Source of the DNA: Flavobacterium selenitireducens
GTDB taxonomy: Bacteria > Bacteroidota > Bacteroidia > Flavobacteriales > Flavobacteriaceae
NCBI RefSeq assembly: GCF_014748335.1
Contig: NZ_JAAVIY010000009.1
Coordinates: 109,073-173,072 of the forward strand
Direction of reading: 5' to 3'
Length of the DNA: 64,000 nucleotides
Below are positions 35,778-45,438 of the stretch, piece after piece. The position numbers and the translations under genes were made by a program. The notes beneath the pieces were generated by a model. It was given only the letters and a program-made list of their open reading frames with translations, was not told where the DNA came from and did not search any database. Every line of letters starts with the position of its first letter. Position 1 is the first letter of the stretch.

Positions 35778-36726
35778 AAATCCGCGCATCCGCGGCCAAA
35801 AAATTAAGTCTTCCATTCATCCGCAAACATTCGCACATCCGCGGCAAAAAAATAAGCTTATTCAACTCTCTATCCGCCAGCATATGCACATCCGCGGCAA
35901 AAACAACAAGCCTCTCGACATCCGTCCACAAACATTCGCACATTCGGGCAAAAAGACAACTTCTCGACATCCATCGCCACATTCGCACATCCGCGGCAAA
36001 AAAATAAGCTTATTCAACTCTCTATCCGCCAGCATATGCACATCCGCGGCAAAAACAACAAGCCTCTCGACATCCGTCCACCAACATTCGCGCATCCGCG
36101 GCTAAAGGAATAAGCCTTTTTACATCCATCCGCCAACATTCGCACATTCTCGGCTAAAAAAATAAACTTATTCAACTCTCCATCCGCTAGCATTCGCACA
36201 TCAGCGGCAAAAAAAATTAAGCTTTTCAACCTCTCCATCCGCAAACATTCGCACATCCGCGGCAAAAACAACAAGCCTCTCGACATCCGTCCACCAACAT
36301 TCGCGCATTCGCGGCCAAAAAATTAAGTCTTCCATCCATCCGCAAACATTCGCACATCCGCGGCTAAAAAAATAAACTTATTCAACTCTCCATCCGCTAG
36401 CATTCGCACATCCGCGGAAGAAAAAAATTAAGCTTTTCAACCTCTCCATCCGCAAACATCCGCGCATTCGCGGCTAAAAGAATAAGCCTTTTGACATCCA
36501 TCCACGAAAATCCGCGCATCCGCGGCCAAAAAATTAAGTCTTCCATCCATCCGCAAACATTCGCACATTCGGGCTAAAAGAATAAGTCTTTTGACATCCA
36601 TCCGCCAACATTCGCACATTCGCGGCTAAAAAAATAAACTTATTCAACTCTCCATCCGCTAGCATTCGCACATCAGCGGCAAAAAAAATTAAGCTTTTCA
36701 ACCTCTCCATCCGCAAACATTCGCGA
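35778..36726. repeat. mosaic tandem array of about 18 units of 47-56 bp
   Basis: Units begin with a core close to CATTCGCACATCCGCGGC and continue with one of about five recurring AT-rich tails. The tails contain AATAAGCTTATTCAAC, ACAACAAGCCTCTCGAC, ATTAAGTCTTCCATCC, GAATAAGCCTTTTGAC or ATTAAGCTTTTCAACC, and each ends near CATCCGCCAA or CATCCGCAAA. The tails recur in higher-order pairs: the two-unit block near 35830-35935 returns at about 35980-36085, and the one near 36140-36250 returns at about 36610-36725. Unit lengths are not multiples of three and no frame runs through, so it is not coding. Tails repeat, so it is not a CRISPR. Both neighbouring genes are on the minus strand. Confidence 0.88.
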
Positions 36727-36803
36727 CCTAAAAACCGACATTCTAACGACTTACATTGCCAAATAACCTTAGCCGCGAATACGCGAATTGTCTTTAAACC
36801 CAA

Positions 36804-36830
36804 AGCGCCTGCCTATCAAAAGCAGGCGCT
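36804..36830 (-). terminator. hairpin downstream of the FG-GAP T9SS gene
   Basis: AGCGCCTGC (36804-36812) pairs perfectly with GCAGGCGCT (36822-36830) across nine bases, 24 bases after the minus-strand stop at 36854. The following minus-strand sequence is only moderately T-rich, so termination efficiency is uncertain. Confidence 0.6.
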
Positions 36831-36853
36831 ATGTTTGACTTAAAATCGCGGCC

Positions 36854-38242
36854 TTAGTTTTTAACGAACTTTTTCACCTCGCGCGATGATCCAGCCTGAA
36901 TCTCAACAAAATAAAATCCGCTGCTCAGGGAGCTCAAATCGATTTTACAATCTACGACCGCTATCGGGAAGGTCGCATTGGCCACCAGCTTCCCGCTGTT
37001 ATCAAAGACTTTGTAACTGTCGATGGCTTTCGTCGAAGCGACGTTGAGCTCTGAAGTCGCCGGGTTCGGATATACCGTAAACTTTTCGGCCGTATTTCCC
37101 GGTGTCGACAAATCGGTAGCGTTGTTTTTGAACCATCCGAATTCGTTTTCGGTGTTGTAGAAAATGTCGAGATCTCCGTCCTCATCGATATCGAAAAATA
37201 CCGTACTTCTTAGCTCTCCAACGATCGTGGAATTTTGGGAAATGGCAATCAACGTCGGGTCGACTTCGCCAACGCCCGTTCCTTTTCTGTAGTTGATATT
37301 GCCGTATCTGTAATAGACGAGATCCTGAAAACCGTCCATGTCCAAATCTACCGGGCCCGCAAAATTGTAGTTGTTGCAACCCGTCAGACTGATCGGCGTC
37401 ATCCCTGAATAGACATTATTTCCGAAATTCTTTATCCAATAGCCGCCGCAATCTGAACTGTCGCTGACCACGTCAACGTTACCGTCGTTATCCATATCCA
37501 CCAAAAACGATTCGTAGAGATAAGGCGACCCTGTGCTTGAATAGAGGTTCGTCTGGACAAAAGCGTTGTTTGCGTATTCGAATTGGATGACTTTCCGGAT
37601 TGTGGTCCCGCCCATTGAAACGATCAGGTCCGTAACCTGGTCATGGTCGAGATCGCCAAAAGTCAGCGAGTAAATGTTGTCGCCCGGAGCGTAGAACATG
37701 CTATCGTACACAAAAACGCCGTTGCCCGTATTGCGCAGGAAGTGCAGGCTGTCGCCACTCAATTGGGCTACGATAATATCTTTCTTGCCGTCGTTGTTCA
37801 TGTCGCCGACTTGGAATGTCGTCATATAGCTGTTGTACGGCAGGCCGACCTTGGAACCGAAAAAGCCGCTGCCGAGGTTTTTGATCCAGGACATCCCGAT
37901 TTCACTGTCACCCACGACCAGGTCCTTTTTGCCGTCGTCGTCAACGTCGAGCAATTTCACCTCGGCAATGTCTTCGTAATTGGAATTGATCAATGTTCTT
38001 GGTGAAAAATTCTCGTTTCCAAGATTCTTGTACCAGAATACCTCGTTCGCCGAAGACGAAACGCTTCCGGTCGACCGTGTCCCGATGATATCGATGTCAC
38101 CGTCTTCGTCGATGTCTTCGAAAACAAAAGAATTGACGTAAGTGGCACTTGGCGCGATCAGCGTGCGGGTGCCGAATTGTTGGGCATTAGCGCCGATAAA
38201 TGCTTGGGAGGCAATAAAAGCGAATAGTAATTTTTGTTTCAT
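36854..38242 (-). CDS. T9SS-secreted FG-GAP/VCBS repeat protein
   Basis: The 462-residue product has a signal peptide (MKQKLLFAFIASQAFIGANA) and then a row of FG-GAP/VCBS repeats, each with an acidic calcium-binding loop: DIDEDGDIDIIG, DVDDDGKKDLVVG, DMNNDGKKDIIV, DLDHDQVTDLIV, DMDNDGNVDVV, DLDMDGFQDLVY, DIDEDGDLDIFY. Seven such blades suggest a beta-propeller. The tail is a type A T9SS sorting domain (FTVYPNPATSELNV, SSGFYFVEIQAGSSREVKKF). It is presumably surface-exposed; the binding partner is unknown. It stands alone on the minus strand with a hairpin behind it. Confidence 0.92.
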   Translation of the reverse strand: MKQKLLFAFIASQAFIGANAQQFGTRTLIAPSATYVNSFVFEDIDEDGDIDIIGTRSTGSVSSSANEVFWYKNLGNENFSPRTLINSNYEDIAEVKLLDVDDDGKKDLVVGDSEIGMSWIKNLGSGFFGSKVGLPYNSYMTTFQVGDMNNDGKKDIIVAQLSGDSLHFLRNTGNGVFVYDSMFYAPGDNIYSLTFGDLDHDQVTDLIVSMGGTTIRKVIQFEYANNAFVQTNLYSSTGSPYLYESFLVDMDNDGNVDVVSDSSDCGGYWIKNFGNNVYSGMTPISLTGCNNYNFAGPVDLDMDGFQDLVYYRYGNINYRKGTGVGEVDPTLIAISQNSTIVGELRSTVFFDIDEDGDLDIFYNTENEFGWFKNNATDLSTPGNTAEKFTVYPNPATSELNVASTKAIDSYKVFDNSGKLVANATFPIAVVDCKIDLSSLSSGFYFVEIQAGSSREVKKFVKN

Positions 38243-38406
38243 TTGTTTTAAAAATTTTAGGTTGGCGCGAATTTAGAATTTTATTTTGCAGAAAACCGAA
38301 AGTAGGAAAAATATTATTTTTTGTGTCCCAGCTGCGTTCGGACAGAACCTGAAGCCTGCCCGAAAAGCGTCAGCCGGTACCACTACTACTAATTATTAAC
38401 CAAATA

Positions 38407-39510
38407 CTATTTTTCCAACTTCATCCAGAAGTAATCGTTCCATCCTTCGATCAATCGCGTCGGATCGGTGTTTTTGGCGCGGTCCTGTTCGGGGATCTGG
38501 ACTATTTTCCTGTCCTTCACGTTGAAGTTGTACTTTCTCGGCTTGGCTTCTCCATCGACGGAAAGTTCAACCCTGTAAGCGCCATCCGTCAGGCTCGCAA
38601 ATTTGATTTCGCCTGGTTTGTCGACGAGTTTGAACGCGCACTGGACTTCATTCCATTTGGCTTGTTCTACCTGTGCGGTACTCGGCCCATTGCCGTAATT
38701 TTGCGCGAACAATTTGTTGTCTTTGAATATCTTAGCCGACCATTTGACGCTTTTGGTGGTTTTTCTGGCATTGGCGGGATCCGGCTTGAACTCCTCATGG
38801 GTAAGGTAAAAACCAAACAGCAAATTGCCCGTGTCCGCATAATTCATGTAGGCGAAGTTATTCCAAGGGCCGCGGGTCACCCACAATTCCTTGATCGCTC
38901 CATAAGGGTCGTCATTGGTCAGTTTGTGAAGCTCGAAGTCGAACGCATAGAACATTTTGTCGCCGGCGTAAAAGTCAAGTCGGTAATTTCCAGGTCCCCA
39001 ATCGGTAATGAACGATTCGCCCCAGCCTACCCATTCACCGTCGCGTTTGTAACGGCTTTTCGGAGGGTTGAACTTTATTTTCTTGCCGTCGTCGAAAACC
39101 TGGTCGCCTTCGTACTCGAAGTAATTCATGTATTGATTGTCCTTATACACTTTGATCTTTAAGAATTCGGACTGATCGGCAATGGGATTGACTGCCTTTC
39201 CATTAGCGGTCTTCAGCGGAACGAACGTCGCAGTATAGTGAGCGACATGCCCGTCGGTCGTTCCATAAAGCAGGGAGTTGAAGGTTACCGCCGGTGTTTG
39301 CGCAAAGGTGTTCCAGTCCAGTTTGAGTCCGCCGGCAGCACTTCCGCCTGCGTTCTTTTTGGCGCCCTTGATCGCTTTATTTGCAGATGATGCCGTCTCG
39401 GCGACGTTTTCCGCCTTGTCTTTGTTGCTTTTGAGTTTCCCTAATAATTGCGCATTGGCATTGGTCAGGGAGAGCAATGACAATCCTATAAGCACTACTT
39501 GTTTTTTCAT
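38407..39510 (-). CDS. secreted protein of unknown function, 367 residues
   Basis: The product starts with a signal peptide (KKQVVLIGLSLLSLTNANAQ), followed by a Lys/Ala-rich linker (about residues 25-60) and a folded domain of some 300 residues rich in Trp, Tyr and Phe. Typical strings are VKYKDN-like VYKDNQYMNYFEYEGDQVF and WGPGNYRLDFYAGDKMFYAF. The alternating strands suggest two beta-sandwich domains. No catalytic motif and no T9SS sorting domain is seen, so a periplasmic location is likely. It is on the same strand as, but 157 bases after, the LytTR regulator gene. Confidence 0.7.
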   Translation of the reverse strand: MKKQVVLIGLSLLSLTNANAQLLGKLKSNKDKAENVAETASSANKAIKGAKKNAGGSAAGGLKLDWNTFAQTPAVTFNSLLYGTTDGHVAHYTATFVPLKTANGKAVNPIADQSEFLKIKVYKDNQYMNYFEYEGDQVFDDGKKIKFNPPKSRYKRDGEWVGWGESFITDWGPGNYRLDFYAGDKMFYAFDFELHKLTNDDPYGAIKELWVTRGPWNNFAYMNYADTGNLLFGFYLTHEEFKPDPANARKTTKSVKWSAKIFKDNKLFAQNYGNGPSTAQVEQAKWNEVQCAFKLVDKPGEIKFASLTDGAYRVELSVDGEAKPRKYNFNVKDRKIVQIPEQDRAKNTDPTRLIEGWNDYFWMKLEK

Positions 39511-39666
39511 TTGTTTGGATTATTAGTTACCGACAAAACCGTCGAGTGACGGAATCGCGATGCAATAATAAATCAAACAAAAACGGGAATTTCGGTCAAT
39601 GGAGGAGCGTCCGGCTTTGACCGATTAACGTTGCGTATCGCCGGACAAACGTTTTTGCGAAATTGG

Positions 39667-40416
39667 CTAAAGACTGTCGAGCAAGACCAAAAATTCTTCT
39701 TTTTTGCGAACCGACAGCGGAACCGACGACTTGTTCTTCATCACGATCGTATTGCCGCCTTCCGATTTGATGAAGTGATCGAAGTACGTCATGTTGATCA
39801 AATGCGATTTGTGCGTCCTGAAGAAATTATGCGGGCCCAACAACGTTTCGTATTCCTTGAGATTGGTCGACACCACGAGTTGGGGCGCGTTGATGAAATA
39901 AAACGTCGTGTAGTTTTTGTCGGATTCGCAGTTGATGATATCCTGGATGTTTACCGAATAGATCTTGTCGGCTGTTTTGAGCACCAGCTTTTGGAGGTTT
40001 TTCGGACGCTCGAGATTGGTGAACAAATTGTGGAGCTTCATATCGAAAACCTCCGTACTCAGCGCGTGTTCGGCCTTTTTGACGGCTTCGACCAATTCCT
40101 TGCCGTCCAACGGCTTTAACAAATAATCTATGGCCGAGAATCGAAAAGCCCTGATGGCGAAGTCCTCGTAACCGGTGATGAAAATTACCTTGAATGCTAT
40201 CGGACTCAACTTTTGCAGCAAATCAAACCCGGTTCCATCAGGCATTTCGACATCGAGAAAGACCAAATCGGGCGTCAGCTGTTTGATCAGTTTTACGCCG
40301 GAAGCCACCGAATCGGCTTGACCGACAATGGAAATGCCGGGACAGTTGGCCCTGATGATGTTGATGTTTTCCTTTCGGATTTTTTCGATGTCGTCTATGA
40401 CAATAGCTCGTAACAT
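39667..40416 (-). CDS. LytTR-family response regulator
   Basis: The 249-residue protein has a receiver domain with acidic residues in VIDDIEK, phosphoacceptor Asp55 (LVFLDVEMPDGTGF) and Lys in DYLLKPLDG. A LytTR DNA-binding domain follows from about residue 145 (VNIQDIINCESDKNYTTFYF, FFRTHKSHLINM, IVMKNKSSVPLSVRKKEEFL). It is encoded nine bases after the kinase at 40426-42546, which is its probable phosphodonor. Targets are unknown. Confidence 0.95.
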   Translation of the reverse strand: MLRAIVIDDIEKIRKENINIIRANCPGISIVGQADSVASGVKLIKQLTPDLVFLDVEMPDGTGFDLLQKLSPIAFKVIFITGYEDFAIRAFRFSAIDYLLKPLDGKELVEAVKKAEHALSTEVFDMKLHNLFTNLERPKNLQKLVLKTADKIYSVNIQDIINCESDKNYTTFYFINAPQLVVSTNLKEYETLLGPHNFFRTHKSHLINMTYFDHFIKSEGGNTIVMKNKSSVPLSVRKKEEFLVLLDSL

Positions 40417-40425
40417 GACGGGGCG

Positions 40426-42546
40426 TTAATTTTCGTAAATATAGGGAACCTCGAAAACAACTTTGGCTCCGTTGATTTTTCCTTCGGGATTCAAAAGGTT
40501 GTCCGTTTGCACCACAAAATCCTTGTTCTTGGTGTAATTGACCAGTCGTTCTTTGGTAATGGTCATGGCCAGCGACTTGTGGTTGCTTATCTTTTTGTCG
40601 GTGTCGAATCCTTTGCCGTTATCGGTGACTTCGAAGAACAATTTGTTTTGCTGCAAAAAGAAATGAACCGCTATTTTTCCGTTTTCCGACATATTGCTGA
40701 GCCCGTGTTTGATCGCGTTTTCTATAAACGGTTGCGCGAGCATAGGCGGTAAAAAGATCGATTCGACATCGATGTCTTCCTCAACGATCACGGTAAAGGT
40801 AAATTTGTAATCGTACAGGAGTTGTTGTATCGAAAGGTAATTCTCGATCATTTGGACTTCTTCCTCGAGCGCGATGTAGTTTTCGTTGGAGTTTTCAAGG
40901 ATTTGTCGGGTCAAGGTCGAAAATTTGCCCAAATAATCCACCGCTTCGTCATTCTGTTTGTTGTTGATCAGGCTTCGGATATTTTGCACCGAATTGAATA
41001 TGAAATGCGGGTTCATCTGGGTAATGAGTAGTTTTTGCTTGATTTGGTTCTTTTCCAAATTCGCGATGGATTGTTTCTGTTTGCTGTTCCGGTAATAAAA
41101 ATAGCCACCGGCCGAAAACAGTACGAGAACCGAGGAAAGTCCTAAAAGCAAATTGTTTTTTTCGGCGGTTTTCTTTTCAGCGTCTAGTTTGATTGCGTTC
41201 AATTTCTTGCCTTGGACAAGTTTTTCGTTCAATTGCTTTTTCTCGAAATCATAAACCAATTGCTGTCGCGCCAATTTGTTTTTGGACGAATCAAGGGCCG
41301 CTTTTTTCTGGGCTTGCAGTTTGAGGTCGGATACTTTTTTGTCCTGGACGATTTTTTGTTGCAGCTCCTTTTTCTCGAAATCGTACTTAAGTTGTTGTTG
41401 CGCCAACGCATTTTTCGATGCTTCAACTTTGCTGGAATCCTTTAGCTTTTCCCTGAATTCCTGTATTTCAAGCGCTCTCTTAAAGTCTTTGTTTCCTTTG
41501 CTGATCTTGAGTAGAAAATTGGCCCCCGATTCCTGAAGGTCGATGAATTTGTTCTCAACGCTGATTGAAAATCCTTTTTCTGCGTAGGCACTCGCCTTCG
41601 CAAAATCTTCTTTTTCAAGGTACAGGCGTCCCAGTGCGAGATTCAGGTGTGCCTCCGACAATTTGCTCATAGGAGTATTGACCATTTCAAGCAGTATCGT
41701 TTCGGCTTCGTCATACCGGTTTTGGTCCAGCTTTACCATTCCTAATTTGGTATACACGAGTCGTTCATTGGTCTTATCGCCTGTTTTTTTGCTTAGTGCA
41801 AGTGACTTCTGATAGCACTCCACGGCTTCTCCATACATTTTTAATTGCTGGTAAGAATTTCCCATCGAGCCGTAAACACTGACCTTCATATTGTTTTTTG
41901 CATGTTCAGCCATGTCGGGATCAGCATTGTAATATTCGATTACCTTTTTATAATAGGTGATGGCCTCTTTATGTTTTGCCTGTTTGGCATAAATATTTGC
42001 AAGGGTCGATGTCGCGTAGGCAATTTGACTAAGATTGTTCGCTTTGTTTTTTTCGTAATACTTCAAGGCATCGAACAAGCACGAGACCGCTCTTTCTGTT
42101 TGGTTGGTCCTGTATAAAAACTGCGCCTTTATGATGTACTGGAAATACATATTGTAATCATCGCCGATCGACCTGTATGCGGTGATCGCCTTATCGATAT
42201 ACCCTACAGATTTGTCGGCCTTGCCGGTTACAAATTGTTGGATGGCAACACCGGAGTAATGCGTTGCGAGGTACGAGGTAGCCGATTCATATACAGAGGC
42301 GTTTTTCGATTTTTGGTTTTTCAGGGCCAGTTCTCCCATCCAATTATTCAGGTAGAAATAATTTGGATTGTTCTGCGTATACTTTGTCTTCATCAAAGTG
42401 ACAATGGCACTCATTTTTGTGGTGTCATGAATTTTCGAATTTCCGAAAACCATTTTTAAAGAGTCAATGTTCTTGTCCTGTGAATAGGCGAGCGAAAAAA
42501 CAAGAAGGAGTGCAACGAAAAGTGCCGACCGGGTAATCTTGTACAT
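40426..42546 (-). CDS. TPR-containing LytS-type sensor histidine kinase
   Basis: The 706-residue protein has a signal peptide or first membrane helix (SALFVALLLVFSLAYS). TPR repeats span about residues 90-350 (SVYGSMGNSYQQLKMYGEAV and similar), followed by a long coiled coil with two duplicated segments (LAQQQLKYDFEKKELQQKI and LARQQLVYDFEKKQLNEKL). A membrane helix lies near 465 (NNLLLGLSSVLVLFSAGGYF). The kinase core is of the His_kinase/LytS type: ITQMNPHFIFNSVQNIRSLI with His near 514, then the ATP-binding parts FIENAIKHGLS and VTDNGKGFDT. With the LytTR gene behind it, it forms a two-gene operon; the signal is unknown. Confidence 0.94.
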   Translation of the reverse strand: MYKITRSALFVALLLVFSLAYSQDKNIDSLKMVFGNSKIHDTTKMSAIVTLMKTKYTQNNPNYFYLNNWMGELALKNQKSKNASVYESATSYLATHYSGVAIQQFVTGKADKSVGYIDKAITAYRSIGDDYNMYFQYIIKAQFLYRTNQTERAVSCLFDALKYYEKNKANNLSQIAYATSTLANIYAKQAKHKEAITYYKKVIEYYNADPDMAEHAKNNMKVSVYGSMGNSYQQLKMYGEAVECYQKSLALSKKTGDKTNERLVYTKLGMVKLDQNRYDEAETILLEMVNTPMSKLSEAHLNLALGRLYLEKEDFAKASAYAEKGFSISVENKFIDLQESGANFLLKISKGNKDFKRALEIQEFREKLKDSSKVEASKNALAQQQLKYDFEKKELQQKIVQDKKVSDLKLQAQKKAALDSSKNKLARQQLVYDFEKKQLNEKLVQGKKLNAIKLDAEKKTAEKNNLLLGLSSVLVLFSAGGYFYYRNSKQKQSIANLEKNQIKQKLLITQMNPHFIFNSVQNIRSLINNKQNDEAVDYLGKFSTLTRQILENSNENYIALEEEVQMIENYLSIQQLLYDYKFTFTVIVEEDIDVESIFLPPMLAQPFIENAIKHGLSNMSENGKIAVHFFLQQNKLFFEVTDNGKGFDTDKKISNHKSLAMTITKERLVNYTKNKDFVVQTDNLLNPEGKINGAKVVFEVPYIYEN

Positions 42547-42661
42547 ATTTGATTAGGCAGGTTTGATGAGTGGCGGTAAAAGTAGGAAATTTTAAATATT
42601 GGCGAGACATATGAGCCCATGCAAATCCAGGTCGATTTTGGGTTTTTCCGTACCACCTGGA

Positions 42662-43714
42662 CTAATCTGCGGAATCGATTCCGGACACCGAAACGCCTTT
42701 GATTCGAATGAATGCATCGGTCATAAAAGCCCTGTGGTTCGCCCCGACTATTACCACTATCCGTTTCACGCGTTGTGCCCTGGCGCGTTCGACGACATTC
42801 GCACACATCCCTTCGTTTCGTTTAAGCCACCAATGGAGTTGCGATAACATTTCCTGTTTAGGAAAACCTTTGATGTCGTACATTTCCTCAAAATAGAAGT
42901 CGCCCGATGCCAAAATAGCCGAAGCTTCCGGTGTATTGAGCCATTCGGTAAAATTTGTGGCGTTTTTCTCTGCCTGTGCGTAGCGCTCGAATCCTTTGTC
43001 TCTCCTATCGAGCATCGCCTTCAAGACGTTTGATGTGCCGCCCGAAGCGTCTTTTTTGAATGCTTCGAACTTTGCGTGGAATGCCGCCGCCGCCGCCGAC
43101 CAGTTCAGGTCGTAATCCTGGCAATCCATCGGAAAAAGCTCTGCCATGCCCAGTTCTGCCATCATCGGGAATGCAATAAGGTCGTACTCGGATGTTTTCA
43201 ACCGCGTCATGCTCCGGCCGCTGACATCGAGTTGCGGAGCCAACACTTTCGCGAGGTAATTTTCAATTTCCTGATTTGGCGTTTTCCGAAGATGATTGAA
43301 TACCTTCCAAAACTGGAAATGACCGTTGGCCACATCCTGATTGAGATAGTAGGCATGGGCAAGACCAATCTTCAGGCGGAAATCTGCCGGATGTTGAACT
43401 GACAGGCGCTTTAGGCTGTCTATTGTATTTGGAAGTCTTGCCGTATCGATATCGCGGTTGGCGACCAGTCTATCGAGACGTTTGAGATTGTCCTGTTTGC
43501 ACCAGTAATCGGCAAGTAGCCGCTCGTCTTCCTTACTGACGAATTCCCCAAAAAAAGCCTGAGGCTTGAACTGCCTGATCTTCGAGTAAATTCCCGTCAC
43601 GTCCTGGGTTGGAGATTTTCCGTAATTGTGAGATACGCCAATGAGTAAAATGTCAACTTTCTGGCTGAACCCGTTGAGCGAGGCGATAAGGAAAAAATAA
43701 AAAGCGTATTTCAT
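42662..43714 (-). CDS. secreted TraB/DUF5694-like protein
   Basis: The start at 43714 gives a signal peptide (MKYAFYFFLIASLNGFSQ); the frame opens 33 bases earlier. The mature protein begins VDILLIGVSHNYGKSPTQDV, then FKPQAFFGEFVSKEDERLL, and ends near RIVVIVGANHRAFMTDAFI. A GxxH near the N-terminus and a GxNH near the C-terminus, with Glu-containing FGEF between, resemble the TraB/DUF5694 class of predicted metal-dependent proteases. The relationship is remote and the activity is inferred. It stands 115 bases upstream of the kinase gene on the same strand. Confidence 0.6.
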   Translation of the reverse strand: MKYAFYFFLIASLNGFSQKVDILLIGVSHNYGKSPTQDVTGIYSKIRQFKPQAFFGEFVSKEDERLLADYWCKQDNLKRLDRLVANRDIDTARLPNTIDSLKRLSVQHPADFRLKIGLAHAYYLNQDVANGHFQFWKVFNHLRKTPNQEIENYLAKVLAPQLDVSGRSMTRLKTSEYDLIAFPMMAELGMAELFPMDCQDYDLNWSAAAAAFHAKFEAFKKDASGGTSNVLKAMLDRRDKGFERYAQAEKNATNFTEWLNTPEASAILASGDFYFEEMYDIKGFPKQEMLSQLHWWLKRNEGMCANVVERARAQRVKRIVVIVGANHRAFMTDAFIRIKGVSVSGIDSAD

Positions 43715-43915
43715 AGTAGGCGTAGCGGAACAAATTTGGGAGAACACGTCACGCCCGAAGATAAGGAAATTCGCTTAGCGTAGGAAAAATCTTTAGCGAC
43801 GCACTTAACGACCTCGCCTTTGCCTGCGGTTTTACAGGATCATTTGAAGGACCGGTTTTATAAGGATACGACGCAAATGAACTGTTTCGAGTTAGGGCAT
43901 TGCATCAGTAACCGT

Positions 43916-44374
43916 TTAAAACTTCTCAACAGCCGGCTTCTTTTCCAACAACAACTGGTTCAGTCGCCGGAAAGCGTTCATAAGCTGCTCCCCTACGGCA
44001 TAATTGCGGATGTCCATTTCAAGATTTTGCTTGGCCCATTTGTCGGCCGCCGGGTTTACGAGCAGGTCCGCCCAAATTATCAACTCGGCAACGTCTCCTG
44101 GCTGTTTGGTCGGCCCTTTATAGCGGTAGATGTGAGTAAAATCCCAGACGTCAGGCGTCTCCGCCATTCGACCAAACAATCGGTTCTCGGTCGTTATTTT
44201 CAGCAGGTCGCCGTCAAAATCGGCCCTGAGTCGCCGTGTGTCGGAATTTTGTTTCCAACCGTACTCATTAATCATCCTGACGATATAATCCTTTGTTTCT
44301 TCGAGCGACCTTTCGGTTTGTGCAGCAACGCTACCCGTGCAAAACACAAGAATGACGATAACGATTTTTTTCAT
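43916..44374 (-). CDS. small secreted protein of unknown function
   Basis: The 152-residue product has a clear signal peptide (MKKIVIVILVFCTGSVAAQ) and a soluble domain of about 130 residues starting TERSLEETKDYIVRMINEYG, with many charged residues and helices. I recognise no family. Bases 44375-44566 upstream are empty as far as I can see. Confidence 0.65.
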   Translation of the reverse strand: MKKIVIVILVFCTGSVAAQTERSLEETKDYIVRMINEYGWKQNSDTRRLRADFDGDLLKITTENRLFGRMAETPDVWDFTHIYRYKGPTKQPGDVAELIIWADLLVNPAADKWAKQNLEMDIRNYAVGEQLMNAFRRLNQLLLEKKPAVEKF

Positions 44375-44566
44375 TTGTCCCTGTTAAGCAAAACTTCAAG
44401 AAAAAGTGACAAGCGTTTTGGCAACGCTGTCGACCGTGAGGCGCAATTACTATCATGGTGACCTCCGTATGAACATCGCGACTGTGCTGCTAATATATTG
44501 ATTTTTAATCAAATAAAATCCCAATATAGACTCAACAGAGCCGACCATCTGTCCCAAACGAAAGAG

Positions 44567-45373
44567 TCATTGGCATTGGCGTTGGAAAATCACGGGAAAC
44601 CCATCCGGTCCATAAACAGGTTCCTGATGAGATTCATACAATACATCGCCGACTTCCGGTTGCGGAGGAGGTGACACGACCATTTTGACCGCAAACGATA
44701 CGTTATTCGAAAAAGCGGCATAAAACGCGCCCTCAATGGCAAAATGACCTTTTAGCGGATTGGGCGTATCGTCATAGTTTGAGTACAGAAGATTCGTCGT
44801 ATAAACGGTCTGTCCAAACTCATTTTCGTGTATTCGTTCCACACGCTCGAGATTGCCATTCGCAGACAGGTAGAACGTCCTGGACACGGAGCCGTCCGCA
44901 ACCCGTCTTTCCAATACCTTGGCCGGCGAATAGTCGTAATAGAATTCTTCGTGGCGTAAAAATGGGAAAGTAACGGTACTTTTTCGGTACTTGAGCTAGC
45001 CCGAACGGACGACATAGCGGTGAACTTCCGGATTTGGGTCAGAGTTGGCCGATATCACAACCGTAGTGGTATCTCCGGAATACGAAAAGTGGTTTTCCGC
45101 TTCTTCCAAAAGTATGTAGGTCGCATCGGGAAATCCCGGAAAGCGGTAATGTCCGCCATAAGATTTGGAGATCCGGCCGTGATCGTATTCGAAGGTGACG
45201 TATCCCGGAAACGCAGGATCTACCGTATTTTGCACGAGCGCCAATTTGTCGTTGTAATTCAGCGCGCTGATATGGCAACCGCTGATGCGGCACGTATCGT
45301 TTTGCGAATCGTCGCCTGGACCGCACCCTACGGCAGCCAACGATACAACATAAAAAAGCCAGGCATATTTCAT
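44567..45373 (-). pseudogene. lipoprotein gene interrupted by one in-frame amber codon
   Basis: From the ATG at 45373 the frame encodes a lipoprotein signal (MKYAWLFYVVSLAAVGC, lipobox AVGC) and 125 residues up to RYVVRSG, where a TAG stands at 44998-44996. The same frame then continues without any further stop for 142 codons (LKYRKSTVTFPFL, EEFYYDYSPAKVLERRV) to 44567. The pattern of beta-hairpins (FEYDHGRISKSY, FYLSANGNLERVERI, NLLYSNYDDTPNPLKGHFAI) is continuous across the stop and typical of YD-like Bacteroidota lipoproteins. It therefore looks like one gene of about 268 codons broken by a single nonsense change. Read-through or a sequencing error are alternatives. Confidence 0.75.
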
Positions 45374-45389
45374 CCGGAAAAGATAAAAA

Positions 45390-45421
45390 AAAAGGGACAA
45401 ACCTAAGCTCGTCCCTTTTTT
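45390..45421 (-). terminator. terminator after rplQ, end of the ribosomal cluster
   Basis: AAAAGGGAC (45390-45398) pairs with GTCCCTTTT (45411-45419). On the minus strand the stem runs directly into a T run. It lies 20 bases after the rplQ stop and so ends the alpha operon before the lipoprotein gene. Confidence 0.85.
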
Positions 45422-45438
45422 ATATCAAAAAGAAATTA

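Noticed and set aside
35778..36726. CRISPR array
   Set aside because: The spacers are not unique: about five tails recur many times, unit length varies, the repeat core is only about 18 bases and no cas gene is near.
35719..36803. Five overlapping minus-strand open frames in the mosaic array
   Set aside because: They are short, change frame from unit to unit, lack any fold pattern and consist only of the translated repeat; unit lengths are not multiples of three.
44752..45015. 87-codon minus-strand frame bridging the amber codon
   Set aside because: It is in another frame, rich in Arg/Ser/Pro, and is better explained as a shadow of the split lipoprotein gene.
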